A DNA stretch of 64,000 bases from contig CM060899.1 in NCBI GenBank assembly GCA_030762935.1, positions 13,809,001-13,873,000 on the forward strand, in the 5' to 3' direction. Under the pieces are notes generated by a model. It was not told the DNA's origin. It searched no databases and saw only the letters and a program-made list of their open reading frames with translations. Below, piece by piece: positions 1 to 9,678 of the stretch. This stretch comes from Hymenopus coronatus (lineage: Eukaryota > Arthropoda > Insecta > Mantodea > Hymenopodidae). Position 1 is the first letter of the stretch. Each line of letters starts with the position of its first letter. The translations under genes and the position numbers were made by a program.

Positions 1-4
1 TGAT

Positions 5-1194
5 ATGCGCTTCGGACACATGGAGTATCTAGTGGCCACGGCGCCCGTGTCGGGGGATGCGATGCTGCGCACCTCCTCCCAGGAGTGCTACACCAATTGG
101 TGTCAGTTTCTTGAGGAGAGGGGCGAGGCATACTCCCTGACAAGGAGTCTCGACGACCAGTCTTTTAGGCTGGTCGTCAAACATCTCCTCAAACATCTCC
201 GCCTCGACGGGGTCCAGGAGGAGCTAAAAAGAGAACTCCAGGGTGCCGGGGTACGGGTGCTCCGGGTGACGCAGCTCAGGCGCTTCACGCGAGGGCGTCC
301 ACTTTTACCGATATACCTGGTTGAGGTCCCTACACAGGAGGATCGAACCATACTCCAAAACCTAAGAACCCTGTGTCACTGCCGTATAGTGGTAGAAGAC
401 TACAGGCCTCCACTCACTCTACAGCAGTGCGGACGATGCCAACGTCTCGGACACTCCGAGCGAGGCTGCACCGCTTCCCAGCCGGTGTGCTCCAAGTGCA
501 CCCTGCACCACAATTCAATTACCTGCAACGTTCCTCCCCAGGGCCGTAAATGCGCGCTCTGCACCGGTGAGGGACATGGAGCCCGATGGAAAGCCTGTCC
601 TGTATACAGGCGACAACTGGACCGGCTCAGGGCGGCCGACGCCTCTCGACGTCCCCGCCAAGAGCTTGGTACCGGCATTCGAGATGAGCGGGCCCACCCA
701 AGCCGAGCACAGCAGCATGCCTCCCAATGGCAGCCCAGGGAGACTCCAGACACCCGTCCTGTCTCTCCCCCTGCTAGGGACCTTCTCCCTTCCCATCCGC
801 CCTCCTCTGCATCCAACCCAAACCTAACTGCACCTTCGACCCGAAATCCCAACACCAGAAACCCAGCTCCACAGACCAATGCGAACCCTCCACCCCATCC
901 TGCTCAACCCAACAACCCCCCCCGCCGGTTACCGAAATCCCTGCTCCTATCCACACCCCGGCAGAACTCTGCAACACCCTTCTCCCTCCAACCATTTCCG
1001 CTTCCCAGCTCCAGAAATCCCTCCTCTTCCCAAGGATGACCTGGTACCAGGCACGTCACGAGGCTGTGAACATCCTCATCCAGCTCCTCACCCAACCCGA
1101 AAACACCCACACTCTCCTCTCCACTTACTCCGGCTTCTTCGCCCTCTTCATTGACCCTGAAGCCAACCTTTTTGACCCAGAACATGACTACTGA
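5..1194 (+). pseudogene. Jockey A ORF1, gag-like nucleic-acid binding protein, frameshifted
   Basis: ORF1 of Jockey elements binds the element RNA and helps form the RNP. The first visible ATG is at 5, but the window edge may hide earlier codons. The first frame runs to a TGA at 1037-1039. Near residues 140-200 it has three zinc-knuckle-like motifs: CGRCQRLGHSERGC, then CSKCTLHHNSITC, then CALCTGEGHGARWKAC. They are followed by a Pro/Asn-rich tail. After a run of eight C (916-923) the coding sense moves to another frame, which stays open from 925 to TGA 1192-1194 and reads like a gag C-terminus (for example AELCNTLLPPTISASQLQK and MTWYQARHEAVNIL). The frame change therefore lies in or next to the C8 run. 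It could be a mutation, a read error or programmed slippage. Confidence 0.8.
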
Positions 1195-1196
1195 TG
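1192..1196 (+). other. TGATG stop-start overlap between ORF1 and ORF2
   Basis: The stop of the corrected ORF1 frame (TGA 1192-1194) shares its A with the ATG of ORF2 (1194-1196). Such stop-start overlaps allow termination-reinitiation of ORF2; the published case I know is UAAUG in the SART1 retrotransposon. Coupling here is inferred from the geometry. Confidence 0.6.
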
Positions 1197-3937
1197 GATA
1201 ACGCAAACCCAAAAATACTGACGTGGAATGCCAATGGACTTTACAGACGAAAAGCTGAACTCAAAGACTTCATCAACAGACACCAAATAGACATACTCCT
1301 CATACAGGAAACCCGACTTGCAAAAACCACCAGATACTCCATTCCAGACCACAAAATTTACCGCACCGACAGAGACAGAAGAGGCGGAGGCACAGCGATC
1401 ATCATCAGAAACACAATAGATCACGAAGCTGCCCCTCTGCCTGCCCTCAGCAGGATAGAAGACACGGGGATATATGTTAACCTAAATCGGACCAGAACAC
1501 TAATCATATCAGCATACAACCCTCCAGGCAACCTAATTACCGCGGACCTAGATGCCCTTCTGGCACTAAATCACACTATAATCATTGCAGGAGATCTGAA
1601 TGCGAAGCACCAAATTTGGAACTCTCGCGTAACAAACCAAGAGGGTACCGTTCTCCTCCGACACGAAAACTACTCAGACTATGTAATACATGCCCCAGCA
1701 GAGCACACGTTTATCCCCAACAACAAACAACTGAATCCAGACGTACTAGACATAACACTCACCCGCGGTCTTAATTACCGTTTTACCCTCACTGTTGCCA
1801 ATGAACTTTCCTCAGATCACCTGCCAGTTATCATTACCATACAAGGCTCACTAGCTCCTAAGGTGCTCCCGCCTCGGCGCAACTACAACAAGGCCAATTG
1901 GACTTAATTTGAAACCACACTACAGAAATCACACAAGAGCCCATCACATCGATAGCAGAACTAAATCAGGCAGTAATAAACCTCGAAAACTTCATCAAAT
2001 TTGCGACAATAAACGCAGTCCCACTCACTGTTCCATCCTACAGGGATACCCGACTACCAAAGGACATTAAGAATCTTACGTGACTCCGAAACCGCGCTAG
2101 ACGTAAGTGGCAGCAGACAAGACAGCCCAGAGACCTAGCTGAGCTACATCACGCTCAATACCTTCTTAGGCGTAACACAACAGAGCTCATTCACAACCAA
2201 TGGGCCCACACACTCGAAAACCTGGACTCCAATCAGGCCAATGTCTGGCGCATTTCCAGATATCTCACCAGGGAGAAAACCACTGTCCCTCCCCTAGAAA
2301 TCAACCAACTTGTAGCAACCTCTGATCGAGACAAAGCTGAAATGCTCGCGGATGCATTACAAGACATTCTAACCCCGAATATAATGCCCTCAAATGCACA
2401 TTTCATACATGATACGGAAATTCTTACCCGCGAACTGCACATTGCTCGCACGCATAGCAAGATACGGAAAACCTGCACCCCTGAAATAAAATAGATCATC
2501 CGGCACCTACCCAATCGTAAAGCACCAGGACTTGATGACATACCTAACATCATACTCAATAAACTTCCTGATACAGCACTGGAAAGAATCACCCAAATCT
2601 TCAATTTCTCTCTTGAGAACGGGTTCTTCCCAGAAGCCTGGAAAACAGCCAAAATTCTTCACTTCCCTAAAAAGAATAAAAACTTAACTAACCCTAAAAA
2701 CTATCGACCCATCAGCTTACTAAAGACACTGAGCAAGCTCTTTGAGAAAATTATCCTAAAACGACTAAACGCATTCCTGAAAAGACACAATATTCTCATT
2801 AATGAGCAGTTCGGCTTCCGTGCCAAACATTCTAGCACGCTTCAATTACTACGTAATACTGAACACATAACACACGGATTCAACATAAACAAATCCACAG
2901 GAGCAGTATTGCTCGACATAGAGAACGCGTTTGGTCGAGTGTGGCATAGTGGACTGCTGCGGAAATTAATTAACATCCGCCTAACAGACACTATGACCAA
3001 AATGATTGCAAACTATCTCCGAGATAGGCAATTCGTTTCAACCGTGGACGACACCATGTCCAACCCACATATAATGCGAGCGGGAGTCCCCCAGGGCAGC
3101 CTACTTGGACACGTATTGTTCAACATCTATATAAACGACATCCCTAAAACTCACAACACTCAACTATCCCTATATGCTGACGATACCTGCATCACAGCCC
3201 AATCTGGCAAACCCCAGTTAATTCGTAGCAGACTCCAAATTGCACTGACCACACTACAGCCTTGGCTTGAAAAATGGCGTATAAAGATAAACAACCGAAA
3301 GTCCCAAGCCATCGTCTTCACAAAAAGAAACAAACACAGATATCCTACACACGCACTCCGACCGTTACACCTATTTGGTGAAGACATCTCCTGGTTGCCT
3401 CAGGTAAAATACTTGGGCCTCACAATGGACCAAAGTCTAACCTGGAAAGCCCACGTAGCCGACATTCGACACAAAGCTCAGGCTCAACTATGCAAACTAC
3501 ACCCTCTCATTAACCTCCACAGTGCCCTCAGTCCTAAACTTGGTCTCACACTGTATAAAACTCTAATCCGACCCATACTAACCTATGCCTGCCCTGTATG
3601 GGGATACGCTGCTCCAACACATATCACATCACTAAATAAATTCCAAAATAAAATCCTACGACTAACCACCAAAGTACCAAATTTCGCACCGGCAAGAAAG
3701 CTACATGAGGAACTCAAGATGCACACACTCGAACAGTTCATTAAAAAACTGGCCTCCGACCTCTATGACCGCATCAAACTACATCACAACCCACTTATAC
3801 AACAAATAGGCAACTACACAACTGATGACAATAAACATCACAGACCACTCCACCTGTTTGATAGATCCCTATCAAGTAACACCTCAGCCATAGATATAGC
3901 TGTACACCTATACAGACTCATGAACCCGACTAATTAA
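1194..3937 (+). pseudogene. Jockey A ORF2: APE endonuclease and reverse transcriptase, 3 stops and 1 frameshift
   Basis: ORF2 nicks the target and reverse-transcribes the RNA. The N-terminal ~235 residues are an exonuclease-endonuclease-phosphatase domain with the motifs WNANGL, QETRL, AGDLNAKH and SSDHLPV. The RT domain follows in another frame, with KAPGLDDIPN, NYRPISLLKTLSK, FGFRAKHS, LLDIENAF, GVPQGSLLG and the catalytic YADD (3173-3184). It ends in a fingers-to-thumb tail (LGLTMDQSLTWKAH, ACPVWGYAA) and a TAA before 3938. Lesions: TAA 1905-1907, one frameshift between about 1907 and 1945, TGA 2081-2083 (looks like CGA to TGA) and TAG 2492-2494 (looks like CAG to TAG). The total of about 914 codons is normal for the clade. 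Confidence 0.92.
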
Positions 3938-4087
3938 ACAAACTCTGCTTCTCTTTCTACCTGCATAGCAACCAACACAACGCATCCCGATGAACGGTCA
4001 GGAGACCAACACCAGAATAGCCATCGCTGTCACAAGCAACAAACTCAAAGTTAACAGTGCCCAGATGACGGCAAGCAGGTATTCACA

Positions 4088-4150
<63 letters not shown>

Positions 4151-4638
4151 ACCAAACCTAAACCCACCCTCACCAAGGCATTCCCGTACTTCAATGCATG
4201 ATCTGTATTAATGTCAAGTCCGTCCGTCTCACGTAGCCAAGAGCATGTATATATTTCAAGTATTATTGTGTGTATGACAGCTTAAAGAATGACGTCAAGT
4301 CAGTCCGTCTGTAATTCACCAACTAACCTAATTATCATAACCACCTCAAACACGCTAACAACCCAGTACTCCTTGGTGCTGCTCAGACCTAGGTATGAGT
4401 AGCACCCAAAAATGTCCCGTACTTGCTTGTGCGCGTGTGCGCCAAGCCAGGAAGTCTGTCCGTCACTAACCGGGGTGTTCAGCGGAACCCGAATACTAAC
4501 AGCATTACACTAACAAGCACCCCTTGCTCTTGAATGTTTCGCATGTTCTAGCCTAACAGCATGTGCATGTGGAGACGATGTAGCCTCCGAGGATGATCGT
4601 CACCGGGGGCCGCCCCCTTAAAAAAAAAAAAAAAAAAA
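3938..4638 (+). other. 3' UTR and poly(A) of Jockey A
   Basis: Non-coding, A/C-rich, with a (CA)n tract near its start, ending in 19 A at 4620-4638. No other gene is seen. Confidence 0.75.
4084..4146 (+). repeat. (CA)n microsatellite
   Basis: About 63 nt of nearly pure CA repeat inside the Jockey A 3' UTR. The short open frame across it is low-complexity and is not called as a gene. Confidence 0.95.
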
Positions 4639-4830
4639 GCCATAATATCACGCGAACCAATCAGATGTTAGCTTCATCCCAGCACTTATAAATACCAGTC
4701 TCCGCAAGCTCAAACCATCAGTTCACCCTGAAGACGAGGAAGATGCACTTCTTCGAAACGTTGGTGTCAAGCCAAGTTTTTACCTGGCTAGAAGCCCGAG
4801 AAGATTTTGAATTAACACGTCGCCAGGAAA
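4639..4830 (+). repeat. Short dispersed repeat with hammerhead-like stem-loop
   Basis: Directly after the Jockey A poly(A). CTGAAGA (4728-4734) is followed by a stem of eight pairs (4735-4742 with 4748-4755, one G-T), a 5-nt loop and AAACG. This keeps the two conserved boxes of a hammerhead ribozyme (CUGANGA and GAAA), but the G of GAAA is drawn into the stem, so catalysis is doubtful. Similar motifs recur at 44627-44655 and, on the minus strand, at 54221-54251. Hammerhead motifs are known in Penelope-like elements; membership here is inferred. Confidence 0.45.
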
Positions 4831-6484
4831 GCTTCAGTTCTTATTCCAGTTTTCTTCTCTTTTTAATTTATATCCCTTTCTTAAAATCATAATTCTATAC
4901 CTTTTATAGTCTATCTTCAGCCCCCAACTTTTACAGAATCTTCCCATCATATTTAATGGTCTTGATAATACCCCAATAGGTATGGACCCTACCAAGCCTG
5001 GAATTTTCCTGTTATTTATTGTGCCGGAATAGACATTCTCTTGGCTAATTCCTTCCAAAATATCATCAATAAAAAGATTAAATAATTTGGTTCTCAATTT
5101 ACACCCTTGCCCTGCATACTCTACTCTACTCCTTTTCTTTGCCAAATATTTATCCACTGTCCAAATATATTACCAATTATCCTCTTACCTTTCCTAAAAC
5201 CTGCCCTATATTCATATAACATATTCTCTTTCTTGGCTCAAACCTGTAGCCTATTGCCCAGGAACTCAGTATAAATTTTCCCTAATCTGGATAGTAAACT
5301 TATGCCTAAACACTAGTTAGTAAGAGTGCTGGTGTATCCCTTACCTTTATTAATGGGTACTACATAACCCGTTCTCCAGGTTTCTGGAAACTTTCCCCCC
5401 TAAATGTATGATTAAAAGCTTTATTTAACAATTCCCTTCTATTTGCATTCTTATTGCAAGCTTTCTACCATTCCCCTGATATTCCATCTATTCTGTATGT
5501 CTTATAGATTCAAGTTCTTGACAACCTTCCAGATTTCTTGATCATTAATTTCTATATCAAGACCCTCCACTAACCTCTACTCTGCTCTACTGCTTATCCA
5601 GTTATACTCCATCTTATTGCCATCTAACAACTCCATACCAAGTATGTACCACAATATTATTTTTATGGCCCTACATTTATACTTTTTTCTTATAATCTCC
5701 CAAATTTTTCGATTGTCCTACATATTCATTGACTCCCTTAATCTGTTACTACTCTTCTGCCTCATTCTTCTTTCTTAAATTATAATAAAGATCTATACCC
5801 CCACCTCTTTACCAAGAAATTTCCTTTTTTGATTCCCCACCTCCTTCCTGTCTCCATTGTCATAATTCACACAGTATCCTCTTTCTGGCTGTTGTACATT
5901 CCTTGTCATAGCACACCTCCAGACCCTTTATATACTTTTCTTTTGCTTTCATTTCATTTCCTGCATTTTTTATTGTATTTATGATTTTCTCTATTATTCC
6001 CTCTGTGGAACTTCTTTATCAAAATTACTTCCTATTGTATTCTATTCTAACTTATACTTAAATAACTGCTCTTGTTCCTTTATCCAAATATATAAGTCTT
6101 ATTTTTCTTTCTTACATTTTCCTGCTGAGTCAGCTTCATCTCACTATCTCTCTTTAACCTTGCCCACACTGGAAATGACTACTAGCCAACTCCTTGTTCA
6201 TTATTTGAAATTCAACAAGCATATCTTCTATTTTCATTGAGCACAACATATAATTCATCAAAATTTGCTAATTTTTATTTAAAATTGTAAACTCTCCTAT
6301 AGAATCACTCCCCTTTACCTTGATACATTTATACATTGTTTTCTTTACAAAAATCTATTAGTCTGAAACCCTCATTACATGTCTTGTCTTCAATATTTCC
6401 ACATTTTCTTCCAACTCCCCTGACATTGTTTGAATTTTCTCCTCTCCACATCTAGTATTAAGATCTCCAATAATAACTAACCTG
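4831..6484 (-). pseudogene. LINE-Z, 3' half: endonuclease end and reverse transcriptase, heavily decayed
   Basis: Read on the minus strand this half starts in the endonuclease with RLVIIGDLNTRCGE (about 6485-6440). The body is broken. RT blocks follow: a GISLL block that reads CLGISLLSRLGKIYTEFLGNRLQ (5310-5240), YRAGFRKGKRI (about 5220-5190), and near 4834-5157 GQGCKLRTKLFNLFIDDILEGI followed by SWGLKIDYKR and MILRKGYKLKREE. These are RT domains 2 to 5 of an APE-type LINE. The YxDD box is lost. The clade is not certain; it is neither the Jockey nor the I family seen elsewhere here. The 5' half of the same copy is at 15833-16800, and the junction reads in frame (NF then RLVIIGDLN). Confidence 0.7.
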
Positions 6485-6518
6485 TGGTGCCATAGCAGTA
6501 AAAGCGGGTGTTAAACAC
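6485..6518 (+). mobile_element. SINE-A (+), 5'-truncated copy, left part
   Basis: This is the 3' end of SINE-A (GGTGCCATAGCAGTAAAAGC, then the TTAAACAC block). It continues at 15813-15832 after a 9.3 kb interruption flanked on both sides by TTAAACAC (6511-6518 and 15813-15820). It sits inside the LINE-Z endonuclease. Confidence 0.65.
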
Positions 6519-6689
6519 CTTTTCTTTGGTAGTATTTAACGCCTGCTTTTACTACTTGTGACACCGCAGGCGATGACACTGGTGATACATGAAATGAAGA
6601 TGGAACAGCGGTGGAATGCGATGGCGGGGGAAACCGGAGAACCCGGAGGAAACACGCCACTGCGCCGCTTTCTCCACCACAAATCTCAC
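6519..6689 (-). mobile_element. SINE-A (-), tail part of a copy split by element I-1
   Basis: Reads on the minus strand as the SINE-A body and tail. It lies tail-to-tail with the plus copy at 6485-6518, so the two can form a hairpin of about 33-bp arms. It ends at CACAAATCTCAC (6678-6689), which is repeated at 15767-15778 where the SINE resumes. I-1 therefore jumped into this SINE. Confidence 0.75.
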
Positions 6690-7145
6690 CCCCCCAGGGG
6701 CCTACTACGCTAGGTACGGGTTTAGCGCGCCCGCGGCCCCTAGCCAACTTTGACTCCCTCATGTGGGCAACCTCTGAGTGGTGAGGGAGTCAGTATGTCA
6801 AAATGCCCACCCACGTGTATGCCATGCGTGGAGATCCGTGTCGGTGGAAAGGAATATCCTGGTTGGTTGAGGGTTGCGAATGTGAACCTGTGCTTCTGAC
6901 CTTCAGTAACTGTGGAGGTGCGAGGCCTAATACACTGCTGTGGTTTCTGCTTCGCCTAAACGGGAGGCTAGGGACTAAACCACACCGAGTCAATGGCCGG
7001 GACTAGGTACTATACAGAACTCCAGGGTGAGTGGGACGGCGCCCGCTATATTCCCTGTGTAGCCCTGTCACCCCAGTGGGGTGACCCCTCGTTGGGCTCA
7101 GTGGTGGTTGGGGAGCACCGGGGAATGAATTTGTTACCATCTTGT
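6690..7145 (+). other. 5' UTR of I-1
   Basis: GC-rich leader beginning near GGGGCCTACTA. The same leader recurs inverted at 35380-35815 in front of I-2 ORF1, with shared stretches such as AAAGGAATATCCTGGTTGGT. I-element leaders contain the internal RNA polymerase II promoter; no precise element is assigned. Open frames here (for example 6803-7006) are not conserved in the second copy and are not called. Confidence 0.7.
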
Positions 7146-8460
7146 ATTGCAACCAAAACAAAAAATAACTTAGTTGCAAAGAAGTAGTTGAGAGCAGTGG
7201 TCCTCGCTACTTGGTCATCACTCGGACACAGAAAGGTCGGAAATTTACATTGGTTAGCCCTTTTGCTATACAAAAGGATTTGGACCACATTGATGGCCAG
7301 GTTCACTCCTGTATTAAAACGCGCTCCTGGTAGAAGCATTTACGGTATCCCAGGCAGGCAAACTACTGGTCTAAAATGTTATGCAGCACAAGAGCTTGTA
7401 CTCACGCGGCGTTATTACCATCCCCGCATTGGACGGTTTGTCCAATGAGGAGCTTCAAGAGGATCTTGCAGACCAGGATGTCCAATCTGTGTAAAGGGTT
7501 CAACGGAAAGTTAATGGTGAACTCATGCCTACCCCTACCCTGTTTCTTACCTTTCATGGGTGGATCTCCCTTAAAGGATTAAGACAGAGTATGAAACCAT
7601 TGAGAGTAGGCCCTATATTCCGAACCCTCTCCGAAGTTAAAAGTGTCAGCGGTTTGGGCAAACTAATGAATTGTGTACTGGTCATTCTATCTGTAGCGAG
7701 GCACCACACGATGGAGCTTGTATTATCATTCCATCTTGTGAGATTTGCAACGGGGAATAGCCATCTAGTTCCCGTAATTGCCTCCGTTTTATGGAGGAAA
7801 GAGCGATCCAGCAGATACGGGTGAGAGAGAAGCTGTCCTTCTCAGAAGCCCGTAAGCTCCAGCATCTCCGGCAACCCACCATCCCGCGCTCCGGTACCTA
7901 TAGCTCCGTAACAGCTAAACCGATACCGCGAAGGGAAATCGCATCTCAGACCAGCGATATAAACTGGGCCACTATCGCAAATAAGCTTATTTTAGCCAGA
8001 ACACAACCAAGGACATCAACATCAGCGTCTTCGTCGGCGTTACCATCTGCTTAATCCGCCACCAGAAAGAGTAAGCCAGCAACCGCGTCACCCAAATCGC
8101 CGACCTCGGGCAATAACACCAGTACTCACGTAGGACATTCTGCACCTGCCAACAATTTCTGGGCCAGTTATGTCAGAACCGACTTCCTGAAAGGTAGTGT
8201 AAAGTCCTCTCCCAAAACATCCATTCTGGAGGGGGAGCATAGATCAGCGTCTCTAATCGGTTTGAGGTGCTGAACCGAAATTTTCTATTGCTAAGAGATC
8301 CTCCCCCGTGGAGGAGATGGAACAGGAGGATTCTGCCCTCACTGCCAGGCGGCCATTGCATAAGCGGGATGATCATGCTCCTGAAAAAAGCGTTATTTCG
8401 ATAGACAATAGATATAAATTAAACCGACCAGTACAGCCGAATATGCAGAAACGCCTTTAA
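7146..8460 (+). pseudogene. I-1 ORF1, gag-like protein, decayed
   Basis: Aligns by eye with I-2 ORF1 (33866-35356). The start is degenerate: the position of the I-2 ATG reads TTG. Recognisable parts are GPRYLVITRTQKGRKFTLVS near the N-terminus, VITVPALDGLSNEELQEDL, PTPTLFLTFHGWISL, and a zinc-knuckle region reading KCQRFGQTNELCTGHSIC then CEICNGE. After the knuckles come EERAIQQIRVREKLSFSEAR and a low-complexity C-terminus that stops with TAA 8458-8460. Several frameshifts and stops break it. The role in the family is RNA binding and RNP assembly. Confidence 0.75.
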
Positions 8461-8488
8461 ATTTAAATCTTATCCCATACCATAAACC

Positions 8489-9678
8489 ATGTCTATCCTG
8501 CAGTGAGATACGCTGCATTAGATCACGTCGACCAGAACTTGATTTGTTGCACCACCAGCATCAGCCTCTGGGCGTATGCTTACAAGAGACCAAGCTCCGT
8601 CCCCAAGATTATCTTACTATCCGGCAGTACTCTTCTGTTCTCTGTGATGTATCACCGGCAGCTGGAGTTCCTGCACACGGGGGCACCATGATTCTTAACA
8701 GAGATGATATCTTCGCTGCATCTGTACCCATTCAATCTAACCTACAGTCCATTGCCGTACGGATTTAGCTACCCTACATTAGCTTCACAATTTGCAGTAT
8801 ATATGTACCTCCGTTTGATGGCCTCTCGCGCACTGTGTTAGACGTCCTAGTCTCCCATCTCCCAACACATCTTCTGCTGGTAGGGGACGTGAATGCCCAC
8901 CACTCGCTTTGGGGCTCCCCTAGGGCTTGTGCGAGAGGTCAACTGATCGCCGATTGCTTGGATCGTATTAATATGTCTACGGAACACCGGAGAACCTCCA
9001 TTCCTTTCTGACGGCTTCAGTAGTTTTTCTCACTTGGCTATAGCCATCTGTTCTACACACTTGGAAGTTTCCTTACAATGGAATATCATCTCTAACCTAC
9101 ATTCTAGTGACTACTCTCCTTTTTTTATTTCTATCTTAGCACAGGATGTATGTTCCACTCATTTACCTCGGTGGCACTTAGAACCTGCCAACTGGAGTCT
9201 TTATTCCCGCTTGGCCGTTTCTCATTACAGTATGCACGACTCAGTGGATATTTTAGTCCAACACCTCACCGAGATCATTATTTCTGCTGCTGAGTTTTCT
9301 AATCTGCGGTCGTCTGGACACCCCCGCCGCTTTCCTGTCCCTTGGTGGACAGATGAATGCCGCAATGCCATTCGTGCTCGCAGACTGCTCTCAGGGTTTT
9401 CCAGCGTCGCCCTACTCTGGGTAAACTCATTCAATTTAAAAAAAAATGCGTGCCCATTCTAGAAAAATAGTTAAGGAGCGCAAGAAATCGTCATCGAGAA
9501 ATTTTGTTGCATCTTTTAAACGACATACACCTTCCTCTGTCGTATGGGATAAGTTAAGGCGTGTGGCCGGAAAAGCGACTCATATGCCCATCACCGGTCC
9601 ACAAACAGCAACAGGCGCTGTAGTTGATACGTTAGGCGTGGCTAACACTCTTGGTAATACTTTCGCTAAAATGTCTAG
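8489..9678 (+). pseudogene. I-1 ORF2 part 1: APE endonuclease and linker
   Basis: ATG 8489-8491 matches the start of I-2 ORF2 (I-2 reads MDILQWNIS; here the Trp is TGA). Endonuclease motifs: GVCLQETKLRPQDY, GGTMILNRDD, SIYVPPFDG, LLVGDVNAHHSLWGS. The segment continues through SLQWNIISNLHSSDYSPF and RFPVPWWTDECRNAIRARR to VWDKLRRVAGKATHMPI and ANTLGNTFAKMSS at 9678, where element X interrupts it. Several stops and frameshifts. The conserved SDH block is degraded to SSDYSP. Confidence 0.8.

Larger units (their letters stand above)
1..4638 (+). mobile_element. Jockey-clade non-LTR retrotransposon A (5' end outside window)
   Basis: A LINE-type unit with a gag-like ORF1, an endonuclease-reverse transcriptase ORF2, a 3' UTR and a terminal run of 19 A (4620-4638). 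The order (zinc-knuckle gag, APE endonuclease, RT, poly-A) and the motif spelling are typical of the Jockey clade. The 5' UTR and 5' TSD lie outside the window, so the target site cannot be read. ORF2 carries three in-frame stops and one frameshift and ORF1 one frameshift, so this copy is dead but young enough to read almost continuously. Confidence 0.9.

Noticed and set aside
400..879. Long minus-strand open frame opposite ORF1
   Set aside because: Antisense shadow of a C-rich gag gene. The plus strand carries zinc-knuckle motifs; the minus frame has no domain.
3990..4211. Open frame with a His-Thr repeat
   Set aside because: It is a translation of the (CA)n microsatellite in the Jockey A 3' UTR.
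4728..4760. Active hammerhead ribozyme
   Set aside because: The core boxes are present, but the G12 position is paired in the best stem and stem III/I strands are not convincing. It is kept only as hammerhead-like.
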